Positions 1 through 6,529 of a DNA stretch of 51,780 nt are shown here, one piece after another; the stretch's first letter is position 1; each line of letters begins with the position of its first letter. The stretch covers positions 1-51,780 of the IMG/VR virus record IMGVR_UViG_3300044691_000308. One strand, given 5' to 3'. The translations under genes were made by a program, and so were the position numbers. This DNA comes from a virus. The notes below the pieces were generated by a model. The model was given only the letters and a program-made list of their open reading frames with translations, ran no database searches and was not told the DNA's origin.

Positions 1-40
1 GGTTGGGTATTGTTCAACTTTTAGATGGGGCGCCCCCCCC
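1..40. other. Probable assembly tail, not phage sequence
   Basis: These 40 bases lie outside the 13-bp terminal match that closes the contig (41-53 equals 51768-51780). They include a run of nine C at 33-41. Read leftward they continue the ATPase frame with residues unrelated to the natural continuation found at the other end of the window. I infer a misassembled or low-quality end, although a real terminal sequence cannot be excluded. Confidence 0.55.
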
Positions 41-543
41 CGCGACTCCCTGGCCATGCGATTGACATCGGTGCGCCGCTCGTAGTCCTGGCGGTTCTGG
101 TTCGTGATCACCTTAAAATCAACGCCCGGCACGAAGGAGCGAAAGACGTCGAACTTGGCGTCCGAACTCAAATTGATGAAATCCCCCGGATCGAGCATGT
201 GATCCCCGATCAGGGTGCGCATGAAGTTCTCGGTGGGCGGCATCGATTCGTTGTCGCGCTCGATGCGAAGCTCGGTGGTCACCTCATCGGTGCGGGTACG
301 CTTGAAGATGCGCGTGACCATGTATTCGCCGATGCGACCGCGGATCCGGCAGCGCTCGGCACCTTTGCGGATCGGCTCCGCCGGCGCCACCTTCTTGCCC
401 TTCAGGAGCACCCACAGCGCGTCGATGTAGGAGCTCTTGCCGGCGCCGTTGGGGCCTGAGATCTCGGTCACGTGTGGCTTTAACCTCACCGCGACCGAGG
501 TGATGCGCTTGAAATTCTCGACGGACAGTTCGGTGACTTTCAT
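41..543 (-). CDS. RecF/SMC-like ATPase, N-terminal part (gene continues at 51780)
   Basis: First part of a P-loop ATPase of the RecF/SbcC/SMC kind, probably a DNA recombination or end-processing factor. The leftward ATG at 543 follows the annealing-protein stop by one base and has a GGAG upstream. Residues 1-14 (KVTELSVENFKRI) form the usual opening strand, and GPNGAGKSS at residues 30-38 is the Walker A motif. The frame runs into the contig start at residue about 167. Joining through the 13-bp overlap to 51780 gives an uninterrupted protein of about 472 residues ending at 50852. The neighbouring exonuclease and annealing protein fit a recombination role. The exact substrate is unknown. Confidence 0.85.
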
Positions 544-544
544 C

Positions 545-1648
545 TTAGAGCTCCAGTTGCTTGCCTTCGCGCTCGCCGAGCGTTTCCTTGGCCATGTTGT
601 AGGCATCGTCGACCTCGATCGGAATCGCGCGCCGGGTGACCTCGAAGTCCTTCCACACCGCGACCTTCGAGGCCTCCAGTTCGGCGAGCGTCTTCGCCTT
701 CTTGAGCTCCGCGATTGCGGCCGCGGCATCAAAGAATGGGATCTTCTCGTCGATCGCCGTCTCGCCGGCCGCGGGTTTCTTGGCGCCCGCACGTGTCCGC
801 AGCTGCTCTTTGACCTGGTCGGTCTGCGTGGTCGGAACATCCGCCGGCGGCTTATCGCTGCCGGTCTCCGGCGCCGGCGGCGGGATTTCGAACCACGCGC
901 CGACCTCCGACATGCCATCTTTAAGCGACGTGTAGATGCGCCGCAGGGTGAGTACTTGCGCCGGCAAAATCGCCTCGAGGTGTCGCTGGATCCGCTTCTC
1001 GATCATTTCCTTGTTCACGCCCAGGGGCTCGAACTTCTCGACGATCGCCTTGATGGAGTCGGGTGTGATCTCGATTTTGGTCTTGAGCGTGACATCGATC
1101 TGATGCTCGGCCGCTTCCTGTACATCGCTCGGGATTACGGCCAGGATGCACGCGCGCTTGCGCCTGGCGCCATAGTTCGCGACCACTTCGTAGATGTCGC
1201 GCTCCTCAGTGATCGGGTAGCCGCCTTTCTTGGTGTCGCGCCAGTGCTTGATGAAAAATCGCTTTTCATCATGGAAGCCTGTCTCAAGATCCGTCGCATA
1301 CGCGAGGCATTCCGACTGCCCGCCGGCGCGCGTGAGCTCGACCACGCCGCACGAGATATTGCCCCAGTTCTGCGCCAGCACTTCGGCTGCGCGAATGGAG
1401 AGGCCCTGCACGTCAGTGCCTCCCTTGCTGTAGGCGTACTGTGCGTCCTCGCACAAGGTTGGGCGCGTGAAGGCGTTGATGATCTTGTCCATCGCCTTGA
1501 TGGGATCGCGCGGGAAATTGCGAGCGACCAGCATGCGCGCCTGAATCTCCTGAGATTCGCGCTGTACGAGCGCTTGGCTTGAGGCCCCCGTGGGCGCTGC
1601 GACCACCTCGCCGGTGAAGGGATTAACAGCTCGTTCTGGTGTGCTCAC
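545..1648 (-). CDS. Putative single-strand DNA annealing protein (RecT/Erf-type role)
   Basis: A 367-residue soluble protein encoded between the YqaJ exonuclease and the ATPase. The GTG start overlaps the exonuclease stop as GTGA and has GGAG upstream. The segment AYSKGGTDVQGLSIRAAEVL followed by a WGN motif (about residues 71-95), and the later Arg-rich stretch before ILAVIP, belong to a phage protein family I associate with single-strand annealing recombinases. An Ala/Pro/Lys-rich linker (about 258-300) leads to a charged helical tail. Such proteins anneal strands exposed by the partner exonuclease. The assignment rests on family memory plus context, and no catalytic residues exist to confirm it. 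Confidence 0.65.
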   Translation of the reverse strand: MSTPERAVNPFTGEVVAAPTGASSQALVQRESQEIQARMLVARNFPRDPIKAMDKIINAFTRPTLCEDAQYAYSKGGTDVQGLSIRAAEVLAQNWGNISCGVVELTRAGGQSECLAYATDLETGFHDEKRFFIKHWRDTKKGGYPITEERDIYEVVANYGARRKRACILAVIPSDVQEAAEHQIDVTLKTKIEITPDSIKAIVEKFEPLGVNKEMIEKRIQRHLEAILPAQVLTLRRIYTSLKDGMSEVGAWFEIPPPAPETGSDKPPADVPTTQTDQVKEQLRTRAGAKKPAAGETAIDEKIPFFDAAAAIAELKKAKTLAELEASKVAVWKDFEVTRRAIPIEVDDAYNMAKETLGEREGKQLEL

Positions 1649-2556
1649 ATCGTGCTCCGTGTTTTGAGAAGGGCGGCCGCTTTGCCGTCATTTATAAGGC
1701 GAAAATCGACGTATTCGGTGGGTTCGACTGAGTAGCCCGCGCGCTGGGTGACCTGCCGGCGATAGCACTTCGCGTCAGGAAAGGCGAGCAGCGCCGCCTC
1801 GCCCATCTCCTCGAGGAGCCGGGACTTCAAGCTCTCGATGTTCGCCTTCGCCGTCTTCTCGGCGGTCTGCGCCGCGGCCAATTGCTCGCGCCAGGCGATC
1901 GCTGATTCAGAGGCCACGAGGCGCGCGCCATTGGTGCCCGGGTAGAGTTTCTTGAGCACGTCGCGTGCGGTCGGGTGATCGTAGTCAAGACCAGGCGGGT
2001 GACCCTCGCGCACGCGGCGCATGAAATCGCCCTCGACGTGGATCAGCATTTCTGACATCTCGCGATCGCGTGGCACTTCGTAAATGGCGAAGTGTCGACC
2101 GATAAGTGCGCACACATCCCACACTTCGAAATCGCACACGGTGAGATAGTGGTGCACCTGCAGCAGGTACTCGCGCGGGATCTGATCGGTGCCCTCATCG
2201 CCCCAGCCGGTTGAGCGAAAGGCGGTCTTGCCTTCATAACCGCGCGGCTCGCCATCGATCAATCCATCGACGTGCGCGAGCATGAAGCGATGCACCGGGT
2301 GATGCAGCGTGCCGTGCGGCATCACCACCACACGCCCCGTGGTCTCGGCGTACTTCTGGCGCACGATCGGCTCGAGCGCGCGGCCCCACCAGATGACCTC
2401 ATCATTGGCCGCCGGCTCCGCGCGCGCGATCTCGCCGCGCTTCTCAAGGTAGAGCTCGAGCGCCGTCTTCATCTTCGATAGCCCCAGCGCGGCCGCGGCA
2501 TCCGAGCCGCCGATGCCGGTCTGGCGTGTCACTATCTGTTCGGCAGTGAGCGCCAT
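1645..2556 (-). CDS. YqaJ-family viral recombinase exonuclease
   Basis: A 303-residue alkaline-exonuclease-type nuclease of the PD-(D/E)XK superfamily, expected to resect double-stranded DNA for the annealing protein encoded next. The N-terminus has the YqaJ hallmark TGIGGSDAAAALGLS. WWGRALEPIVRQKY carries the conserved acidic residue, HVDGLID plus GYEGKTA give the D...ExK core, and YLLQVHHYL is the Q-x-Y type motif. The frame is open upstream to 2661, but the ATG at 2556 has GGGAG at good spacing and starts just before the YqaJ domain, so I chose it. The 3' end overlaps the next gene by four bases. Confidence 0.9.
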   Translation of the reverse strand: MALTAEQIVTRQTGIGGSDAAAALGLSKMKTALELYLEKRGEIARAEPAANDEVIWWGRALEPIVRQKYAETTGRVVVMPHGTLHHPVHRFMLAHVDGLIDGEPRGYEGKTAFRSTGWGDEGTDQIPREYLLQVHHYLTVCDFEVWDVCALIGRHFAIYEVPRDREMSEMLIHVEGDFMRRVREGHPPGLDYDHPTARDVLKKLYPGTNGARLVASESAIAWREQLAAAQTAEKTAKANIESLKSRLLEEMGEAALLAFPDAKCYRRQVTQRAGYSVEPTEYVDFRLINDGKAAALLKTRSTM

Positions 2557-2558
2557 GA

Positions 2559-2711
2559 TTACTCTCCCGCCTGCAGACGAAGGAAGGCGTGCGGCGATTG
2601 CTTGGAGCGGCGCTCGAGCTCCCGGTCCTTGCGCTGCGCGAGGAGGCGCTGCAGCTTGCAAAACCAGTGGCGCGCCGTCGCAAGCTCGAGCTCGGTGAGT
2701 TGTTTACTCAT
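2559..2711 (-). CDS. Small basic protein, unknown function
   Basis: A 50-residue charged, probably helical protein (MSKQLTELELATARHW...). Its ATG overlaps the stop of the upstream gene (ATGA at 2708-2711), and its TAA ends two bases before the YqaJ start, so it is an in-line member of the leftward operon. I recognise no domain. Confidence 0.65.
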   Translation of the reverse strand: MSKQLTELELATARHWFCKLQRLLAQRKDRELERRSKQSPHAFLRLQAGE

Positions 2712-2953
2712 GGCGCCACCAGATGCCCGCGGCCGGCATCGCGCAGTTCCTGGTCGCGCTCGTCCTTTGCCGCCTGGTCATTGAAGACCTGATGGCGTGG
2801 CACGTGCTTGAGATATGCGTGATCGGCCAGCGCCTCGGCGGCGTGCTTGTCGCACGCGCGGTCCTCGTTGCAATTGTCGAACGAGTGGCAATCCGGATCG
2901 TGCGGATAGCCGCCAGGCGCGCCGCAATCGCATTCACTTTCGCAAGGAGTCAT
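2708..2953 (-). CDS. Small Cys/Asp-rich hypothetical protein
   Basis: An 81-residue acidic protein. Its N-terminal third is rich in Cys and Asp (CESECDCG, HDPDCH, NCNEDRACDKH), which suggests metal binding, and a charged helix follows. The ATG at 2953 has AAGGGG upstream and overlaps the preceding stop as ATGA. The longer frame upstream lacks a ribosome site. Function is unknown. Confidence 0.65.
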   Translation of the reverse strand: MTPCESECDCGAPGGYPHDPDCHSFDNCNEDRACDKHAAEALADHAYLKHVPRHQVFNDQAAKDERDQELRDAGRGHLVAP

Positions 2954-3153
2954 CGCGTGATCCCCTTGGTGTCGCGATAGCAATCGCGCCCGACACGCGC
3001 ATCGAACTGCGCATTGCGACGGCGAATGCGCTGCTGCATGAAGTAATCGTAGATATCCCACGCGGCAGCCCACAGGCCCCACAGGATTGCGCAACCACCG
3101 AAGACGATGATCAGCGCGCCGATAATCGCTTCGATCTTGAGGGCGGGGCTCAC
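2950..3153 (-). CDS. Small single-pass membrane protein
   Basis: A 67-residue protein with one hydrophobic helix (AIIGALIIVFGGCAILWGLW, about residues 10-32) and a basic cytoplasmic-type tail (QQRIRRRN). The GTG start at 3153 overlaps the upstream stop as GTGA, and its stop overlaps the next ATG. Translational coupling on both sides supports it as a real operon member. Function is unknown. Confidence 0.65.
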   Translation of the reverse strand: MSPALKIEAIIGALIIVFGGCAILWGLWAAAWDIYDYFMQQRIRRRNAQFDARVGRDCYRDTKGITR

Positions 3154-3338
3154 AGCGGCTTCTCTGTGAATACCCGATCCAGCGCCCACGACATCATCTT
3201 GGCCTGCGCGATATCTATCAGTGCTTCGTCGACCTGGCCTTCCGCACGATCTTCGAGAGCCTCGATCCGATCTGACTCGCGCTCGCTGCGCTCCTCGAGG
3301 TCAGCGGTGCGCTGTTCCAAACCGTCGGGGCCGTTCAC
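3150..3338 (-). CDS. Small coiled-coil hypothetical protein
   Basis: A 62-residue highly charged protein. LEERSERESDRIEALEDRAE reads as a helical, probably coiled-coil stretch. The GTG at 3338 overlaps the upstream TGA and the stop overlaps the following GTG. No recognised family. Confidence 0.6.
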   Translation of the reverse strand: MNGPDGLEQRTADLEERSERESDRIEALEDRAEGQVDEALIDIAQAKMMSWALDRVFTEKPL

Positions 3339-3586
3339 TTGCGCACCCGAGTTGCGCGGATCTTCTTGGCATTGGGCGCCGGCGCCAGGCCGAACTGCAC
3401 GAACATGCGATTCGAGACGCGAGCCGCCGCGTTGTAGTCATCGGCTGTCCAGACGCTGCGGCCGTGCTTCGCGGCGTGCGCGTTGCCCGCGTCCCAACCG
3501 ACCGAGTGGATGACCTTGTAGGCCTGCGTGGCGTCGAGACGCATATTGCCGAGGCGCATGACCGCGGTGTTTTGCGAGACGCTCAT
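3335..3586 (-). CDS. Hypothetical early protein, 83 aa
   Basis: A soluble basic protein (MSVSQNTAVMRLGNMRLDAT...). The ATG at 3586 shares one base with the stop of the preceding membrane-protein gene (TAATG) and has GAG upstream. Alternative in-frame starts lie inside that upstream gene and are less likely. No domain recognised. It sits early in the repressor-controlled leftward operon. Confidence 0.65.
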   Translation of the reverse strand: MSVSQNTAVMRLGNMRLDATQAYKVIHSVGWDAGNAHAAKHGRSVWTADDYNAAARVSNRMFVQFGLAPAPNAKKIRATRVRK

Positions 3587-3699
3587 TACGCCAAACTCAT
3601 CACGTGGAAGTAGGCGACGACGAGCACGACCGCGGCGAGCGTGCTGGCCACGGCTGCACTCCATACGATCCCTTTGACCATCGGCTTTAGGTTCTGCAT
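3586..3699 (-). CDS. First gene of leftward operon: 37-aa membrane peptide
   Basis: A short protein with a basic start (MQNLKPMVKGI) and one hydrophobic helix (VWSAAVASTLAAVVLVVAYF). The ATG at 3699 has a strong GGAGG seven bases upstream and lies about 20 bases downstream of the predicted leftward transcription start. It is the first product made when the left operators are free, as with the small first genes of other lambdoid early operons. Function is unknown. Confidence 0.6.
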   Translation of the reverse strand: MQNLKPMVKGIVWSAAVASTLAAVVLVVAYFHVMSLA

Positions 3700-3718
3700 T
3701 TACCGCCTCCTTGAAGAA

Positions 3719-3754
3719 CGGTAAGACTTTACCTACAGCGGGCGAGCATTGCAA
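3719..3754 (-). promoter_or_regulatory. Predicted leftward early promoter (PL)
   Basis: On the minus strand TTGCAA (3749-3754) and TAAAGT (3726-3731) are separated by 17 bases, giving a start near 3719 and a short leader before the gene at 3699. An operator half-site pair covers the -10 region and another touches the -35, so repressor binding would block it. This is inferred from spacing and motif only. Confidence 0.5.
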
Positions 3755-3788
3755 GTAAAACTTTACCGAGCATGGGCAAAGAGTTACT
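3720..3788. promoter_or_regulatory. Left operator array (three sites)
   Basis: Three 14-bp matches to the palindrome GGTAAAGTNTTACC. Site 1 is at 3720-3733 (GGTAAAGTCTTACC on the minus strand). Site 2 is at 3754-3767 (one terminal mismatch). Site 3 is at 3775-3788 (11 of 14). Centre spacings are 34 and 21 bp. The same motif occurs on the other side of the repressor gene. This layout parallels lambda OL. Confidence 0.65.
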
Positions 3789-3810
3789 TAAGCCGAGGTA
3801 TTAGGTCAAA

Positions 3811-4152
3811 TCATGAACGTCGGCCAGCCTCTAATTCCAGGTCCGCCATGCGGGCGACGGCCTTGAGCGCGACGGGACTTAACTTCGATGCGGTCGCGAT
3901 CAGTCTGGGAAAGGTTTCATCGTGCGCGACGTCGGCGGGGAACTCAGGGAGCCAGAGCTGCCACAGCTCAACCTTCAGCCCCTTAGCGATCTTCGTGAGC
4001 ACATCGAGCTGTGTCGCGTGGCGGCCGTTCAAGACATTGTTGAGAGTTTTAGGCGCAATGCCTGCGCGCTTCGCCAAGGTGGCTGTGGTGAGGCCCTGAT
4101 GCTCCATGTGGGAATGGACATTGCGGCCGAAGTTTTTGATCTGTTCGTCCAT
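3811..4152 (-). CDS. XRE-type phage repressor (CI-like)
   Basis: A 113-residue transcription regulator. A helix-turn-helix fold spans about residues 8-62 (LTTATLAKRAGIAPKTLNNV then LNGRHATQLDVLTKIA), followed by a short C-terminal region. There is no S24/LexA self-cleavage domain, so induction must act by another route. It sits divergent to the Cro-like gene and upstream of PL, between two arrays of GGTAAAGTNTTACC sites, which marks it as the lysogenic repressor. The ATG at 4152 lacks a close ribosome site. A strong GAGGAGG lies 20 bases upstream, nearer an in-frame CTG (L in SLFVM), so the true start may lie slightly upstream. Confidence 0.85.
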   Translation of the reverse strand: MDEQIKNFGRNVHSHMEHQGLTTATLAKRAGIAPKTLNNVLNGRHATQLDVLTKIAKGLKVELWQLWLPEFPADVAHDETFPRLIATASKLSPVALKAVARMADLELEAGRRS

Positions 4153-4160
4153 TACGAACA

Positions 4161-4249
4161 GGGAAGTTATTACCTCCTCTCGGAAAAGAGTTGCCGCATT
4201 GCACGCTAACATTTGAAGGCAACCCATTGCATATCGGTAAAGTGTTACC
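4161..4249. promoter_or_regulatory. Right operator array (three sites)
   Basis: A perfect palindrome GGTAAAGTGTTACC lies at 4236-4249, with weaker matches at 4182-4195 (11 of 14) and 4161-4174 (10 of 14, with GGNAA and TTACC arms intact). The two weak sites are 21 bp apart centre to centre, the same spacing as two of the left sites. The strong site fills the spacer of the rightward promoter. The weak ones lie just upstream of the repressor start and could mediate autoregulation. Confidence 0.6.
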
Positions 4250-4262
4250 TAAGCTATGGGGA
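4227..4262 (+). promoter_or_regulatory. Predicted rightward early promoter (PR), leaderless
   Basis: TTGCAT (4227-4232) and TAAGCT (4250-4255) have a 17-bp spacer that contains the perfect operator. The expected start point is at about 4262, which is itself the A of an ATG, so the Cro-like transcript would carry no 5' leader. Confidence 0.5.
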
Positions 4263-4465
4263 TGCAGCAACCCCCCAACCGCCCGTTACTCGAAAAGACG
4301 GTCGAGCTCCTCCTGAACTGTGACATGCCACTCGTGGAGATCGCGACAAAGTCAAATTTGGGCTACGAGTGGCTGAAGAAGTTGAAGGCCGGCGCGATCC
4401 CAGACCCAGGAGTCAACAGAATCCAAGCGCTGCACGATTTTCTTTCCCAGCTCGCCGACGCCTAA
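4262..4465 (+). CDS. Cro-like HTH regulator
   Basis: A 67-residue DNA-binding protein. VELLLNCDMPLVEIATKSNL then GYEWLKKLKAG form a helix-turn-helix, and IPDPGVNRIQALHDFL is the conserved tail of small phage Cro-type regulators. It is divergent from the repressor. A second ATG six bases upstream (4256) is in frame, but neither has a normal ribosome site. The 4262 ATG coincides with the predicted transcription start, so leaderless translation is likely. Presumed role: bind the same operators and favour lytic growth. Confidence 0.75.
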   Translation: MQQPPNRPLLEKTVELLLNCDMPLVEIATKSNLGYEWLKKLKAGAIPDPGVNRIQALHDFLSQLADA

Positions 4466-4469
4466 GATG

Positions 4470-4598
4470 TCAGCGCTGCAGCTGCTCGAGGTCCCTCGAG
4501 ATCCAAGAGAGTTCATAGCCGATCCGCCACGCACAGCCAATAAGCGTCGCAACAATCGCCAGCGTGCAGGCCACCCTAATCCAATCGCTTCGATCCAT
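4470..4598 (-). CDS. 42-aa membrane peptide next to lipoprotein
   Basis: MDRSDWIRVACTLAIVATLI starts a short protein with one membrane helix and a charged C-terminus (SRDLEQLQR). It lies three bases downstream of the lipoprotein gene on the minus strand, opposite to the surrounding rightward operon. The ribosome site is weak. It was found by translating the gap and has no known family. Confidence 0.5.
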   Translation of the reverse strand: MDRSDWIRVACTLAIVATLIGCAWRIGYELSWISRDLEQLQR

Positions 4599-4601
4599 AC
4601 G

Positions 4602-4895
4602 CTACTGCCGCTCGCCCGGCTTCGTGGGCGCGACGCACGTAAACACCACGTTGGCATTCTTGCTCGTCACGCCAAATATGCCCGTGGCCTGCGAGTTTTT
4701 GACGAGAGCGTCCTTGCCGCTTTTAGCGCAGAAAGCCTGCGCCTCGATCGCCGCTTTTTCGATGAGCGTGCCCTTGGGCGTGATGCTAAACGCCGTGTGC
4801 ATAGAGACCAGATAGCTGCCGTCGTCGAGTGGCATGACGGGCGAGGTGACGCAGCCGGCAATGGCGAGCAGGGCGGTGAGGAGCAGGTAGCGCAT
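4602..4895 (-). CDS. Small lipoprotein (moron-like)
   Basis: A 97-residue secreted lipoprotein. MRYLLLTALLAIAGC has a type II signal peptide with lipobox LAIAGC (Cys at about residue 15). The mature part has two Cys (FCAKSG, FTCVAP) and a small DUF-like fold (GSYLVSMHTAFS, GTLIEKAAIEA). The ATG at 4895 has GGAAG upstream and begins the signal sequence, so I preferred it to the longer frame. The gene is antisense within the early rightward region, isolated from phage functions, and could be expressed in the lysogen to alter the host envelope. That role is inference. Confidence 0.75.
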   Translation of the reverse strand: MRYLLLTALLAIAGCVTSPVMPLDDGSYLVSMHTAFSITPKGTLIEKAAIEAQAFCAKSGKDALVKNSQATGIFGVTSKNANVVFTCVAPTKPGERQ

Positions 4896-5023
4896 CGGCA
4901 AACTTCCGTGTTTTTTGGGCGTCGTACCCAAGCCAACTATATACCACCGCACTGCAAGCCTGCCGGTCAAGTGGGCTGTCAGGTATCGGCTGAATTCGCG
5001 CTCCGGCGTGGGAGGACGCCGAC

Positions 5024-5875
5024 ATGAGAGCCCGCAATCTTAAGCCAGCGATCTTCACGAACGAGCTGCTCGCGGTCGCTGATCCGCTCTACACCGTGAT
5101 CTTCGAGGGTCTGTGGTGCGCGGCCGACAGGGAAGGGCGCCTTGAGGATCGGCCGGCCAAAATTCACATGGCCATCAATCCAGGGCGTGGATTCGAAACC
5201 ACCGAACGCTCGCTGGGATGGCTCACCGAAAACGAGTTTATCTACCGCTATTCGATCGATGGCAAGGCGTACATCCAGGTCGTGATGTTCTGGAAGCACC
5301 AAAATCCGCACTATAAAGAGCCGCCCTCGACCATCCCAGCTGGACCCAAAACCCTAGGCAATGGGGTCAATCATCAAACCGAAACCCTGGGTTCTGACGT
5401 CAAAGACGCGTCATCGTCGGGGGTAAAGCCCAGTAAAGTTGCGTTGTCACCCCCTACCGTTGAGGGTAAAACCCGGCTGATTCCGGATTCCGGATTCCTG
5501 ACTCCTGATTCCGGATCCCTGATTCCGGATTCCGGATACCTGATACCTGATTCCCGCCCCCTGGTCGGGGACGCACTTGCTTCGCAAGTCCCAATCACGG
5601 CACCGAAGCCCATTCGCGGTTCACGCATCCCGGAGGATTTTGTTCTGACTGCGGAGCGTCGGGACTACGCGATCGCGAAAGGCGTCGAGCCGGACTCGAC
5701 GTTCGAGGCCTTCACGCTGTACTGGAGCAACAAGCCGACGGGCGCCACGAAACTCAATTGGGACAAAACCTGGCAATCCTGGGTGCTGAAGGACGCTAAG
5801 GACGCGAAGGCGAGAAGCGCGCCGAAACCTACCCGCTTCGATCAAATACAGGCGATGCGAAGAAATGGCCACTAA
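5024..5875 (+). CDS. Replication initiator, lambda O-like
   Basis: A 283-residue protein. Its N-terminal winged-helix domain (NLKPAIFTNELLAVADPLY, then FEGLWCAADREGRLEDRP and WLTENEFIYRY) is typical of phage replication proteins that bind the origin. The middle (about residues 152-179) is a four-fold 7-residue repeat (LIPDSGF, LTPDSGS, LIPDSGY, LIPDSRP) encoded by 21-bp DNA repeats. The C-terminal part (FEAFTLYWSNK, LNWDKTWQSWVL) is the common C-terminal motif of such initiators. The ATG at 5024 has GGAGG. It is followed directly by a lambda P-like gene, as in lambdoid O-P pairs. Confidence 0.8.
   Translation: MRARNLKPAIFTNELLAVADPLYTVIFEGLWCAADREGRLEDRPAKIHMAINPGRGFETTERSLGWLTENEFIYRYSIDGKAYIQVVMFWKHQNPHYKEPPSTIPAGPKTLGNGVNHQTETLGSDVKDASSSGVKPSKVALSPPTVEGKTRLIPDSGFLTPDSGSLIPDSGYLIPDSRPLVGDALASQVPITAPKPIRGSRIPEDFVLTAERRDYAIAKGVEPDSTFEAFTLYWSNKPTGATKLNWDKTWQSWVLKDAKDAKARSAPKPTRFDQIQAMRRNGH
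5477..5560 (+). repeat. Four 21-bp iterons, candidate replication origin
   Basis: Four direct repeats begin at 5477, 5498, 5519 and 5540, with core CTGATTCCGGATTCCGGAT. Repeats 1 and 3 are nearly identical. They lie inside the initiator gene and encode a 7-residue repeat in frame. An inverted repeat (ACTTGC-TTC-GCAAGT) follows at about 5573-5587. Iterons within the initiator gene are the arrangement of the lambda origin. Origin function is inferred. Confidence 0.65.
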
Positions 5876-6464
5876 AAATAAACGTGGCGATAGGGTGTGG
5901 GATCGGCTGATTCAAAGTTACGGCACGCGCGTCGCGGAAGCCTACGGCGCGGATATGCCGAAACCTTGGCAAGACGCGATCGATGATCTGACGGACGAAC
6001 AAATTGCCTACGGCATCAGGGCGGTCATCGGGATCACGCCAATTCATCCGCCGACGCTCGGTCAGTTCACGCAGGCCTGCTCGAACATGCCGCTCTCGCA
6101 GACCAAACCTGTCGCAACTTTGCAGGAACAGCTTTGCGAGTACGCGATGCTGAAGCTGCGCCACCTGTACGACGGCATCAACGATCCGAAGAAGCTTTGG
6201 ATCATTTCCAGGCCGTGGTCGTATGTCTATCGCGAATGGTGGGATGCGACGCGGCCCAGGGGCACGGAGAAATGCGCGGAATGTACCGGGGTCGTGATCG
6301 ATCTGGATGACGGGAAACGACTCGGTTTCAGCGTGGCCGCGATGCAAGCCGACACCGAGGTGCATCGCATCGTGATGCGAAGTTTTCGGCGTCCAGCTAA
6401 TCGGCATCAGCAGGCCAATGCGGAAGCAGTACAGCAGGGCTTGCCTGGAATGGCCGGGTGGTAA
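5865..6464 (+). CDS. Replication protein P-like (helicase loader)
   Basis: A 199-residue protein that overlaps the initiator gene by 11 bases. The segment VWDRLIQSYGTRVAEAYG...DAIDDLTDEQIAYGIRAVI with PPTLGQFTQAC matches the lambda P-type pattern, in which the protein recruits host DnaB to the origin. A later WWDATRPRG and a CAEC pair may bind metal. A GAAG precedes the ATG. No phage helicase or DNA polymerase is visible, so replication presumably relies on host machinery brought in by this protein. Confidence 0.75.
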   Translation: MATKNKRGDRVWDRLIQSYGTRVAEAYGADMPKPWQDAIDDLTDEQIAYGIRAVIGITPIHPPTLGQFTQACSNMPLSQTKPVATLQEQLCEYAMLKLRHLYDGINDPKKLWIISRPWSYVYREWWDATRPRGTEKCAECTGVVIDLDDGKRLGFSVAAMQADTEVHRIVMRSFRRPANRHQQANAEAVQQGLPGMAGW

Positions 6465-6529
6465 TTGGAAATGGCGCGACCTGCCCGAGTGGGTGGGAAA
6501 TGGTGGGTAAAACGACAAGGGGAAGCACG

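Noticed and set aside
437-1582. 381-residue rightward frame opposite the annealing-protein gene
   Set aside because: It is antisense to a coupled, motif-bearing gene, has no ribosome site and shows the Arg/Leu/Asp-rich composition of GC-rich shadow frames.
2815-3513. 232-residue rightward frame
   Set aside because: Antisense to four coupled early genes and made mostly of Arg/Ser-rich shadow sequence.
3590-3760. Longer leftward frame starting at 3754 upstream of the 83-residue gene
   Set aside because: It runs through predicted operators and promoter and lacks a ribosome site; the ATG at 3586 is coupled to a better-supported small gene.
5477-5560. Possible CRISPR array
   Set aside because: Repeat units are directly adjacent without spacers and lie in a reading frame, so they are iterons, not CRISPR.
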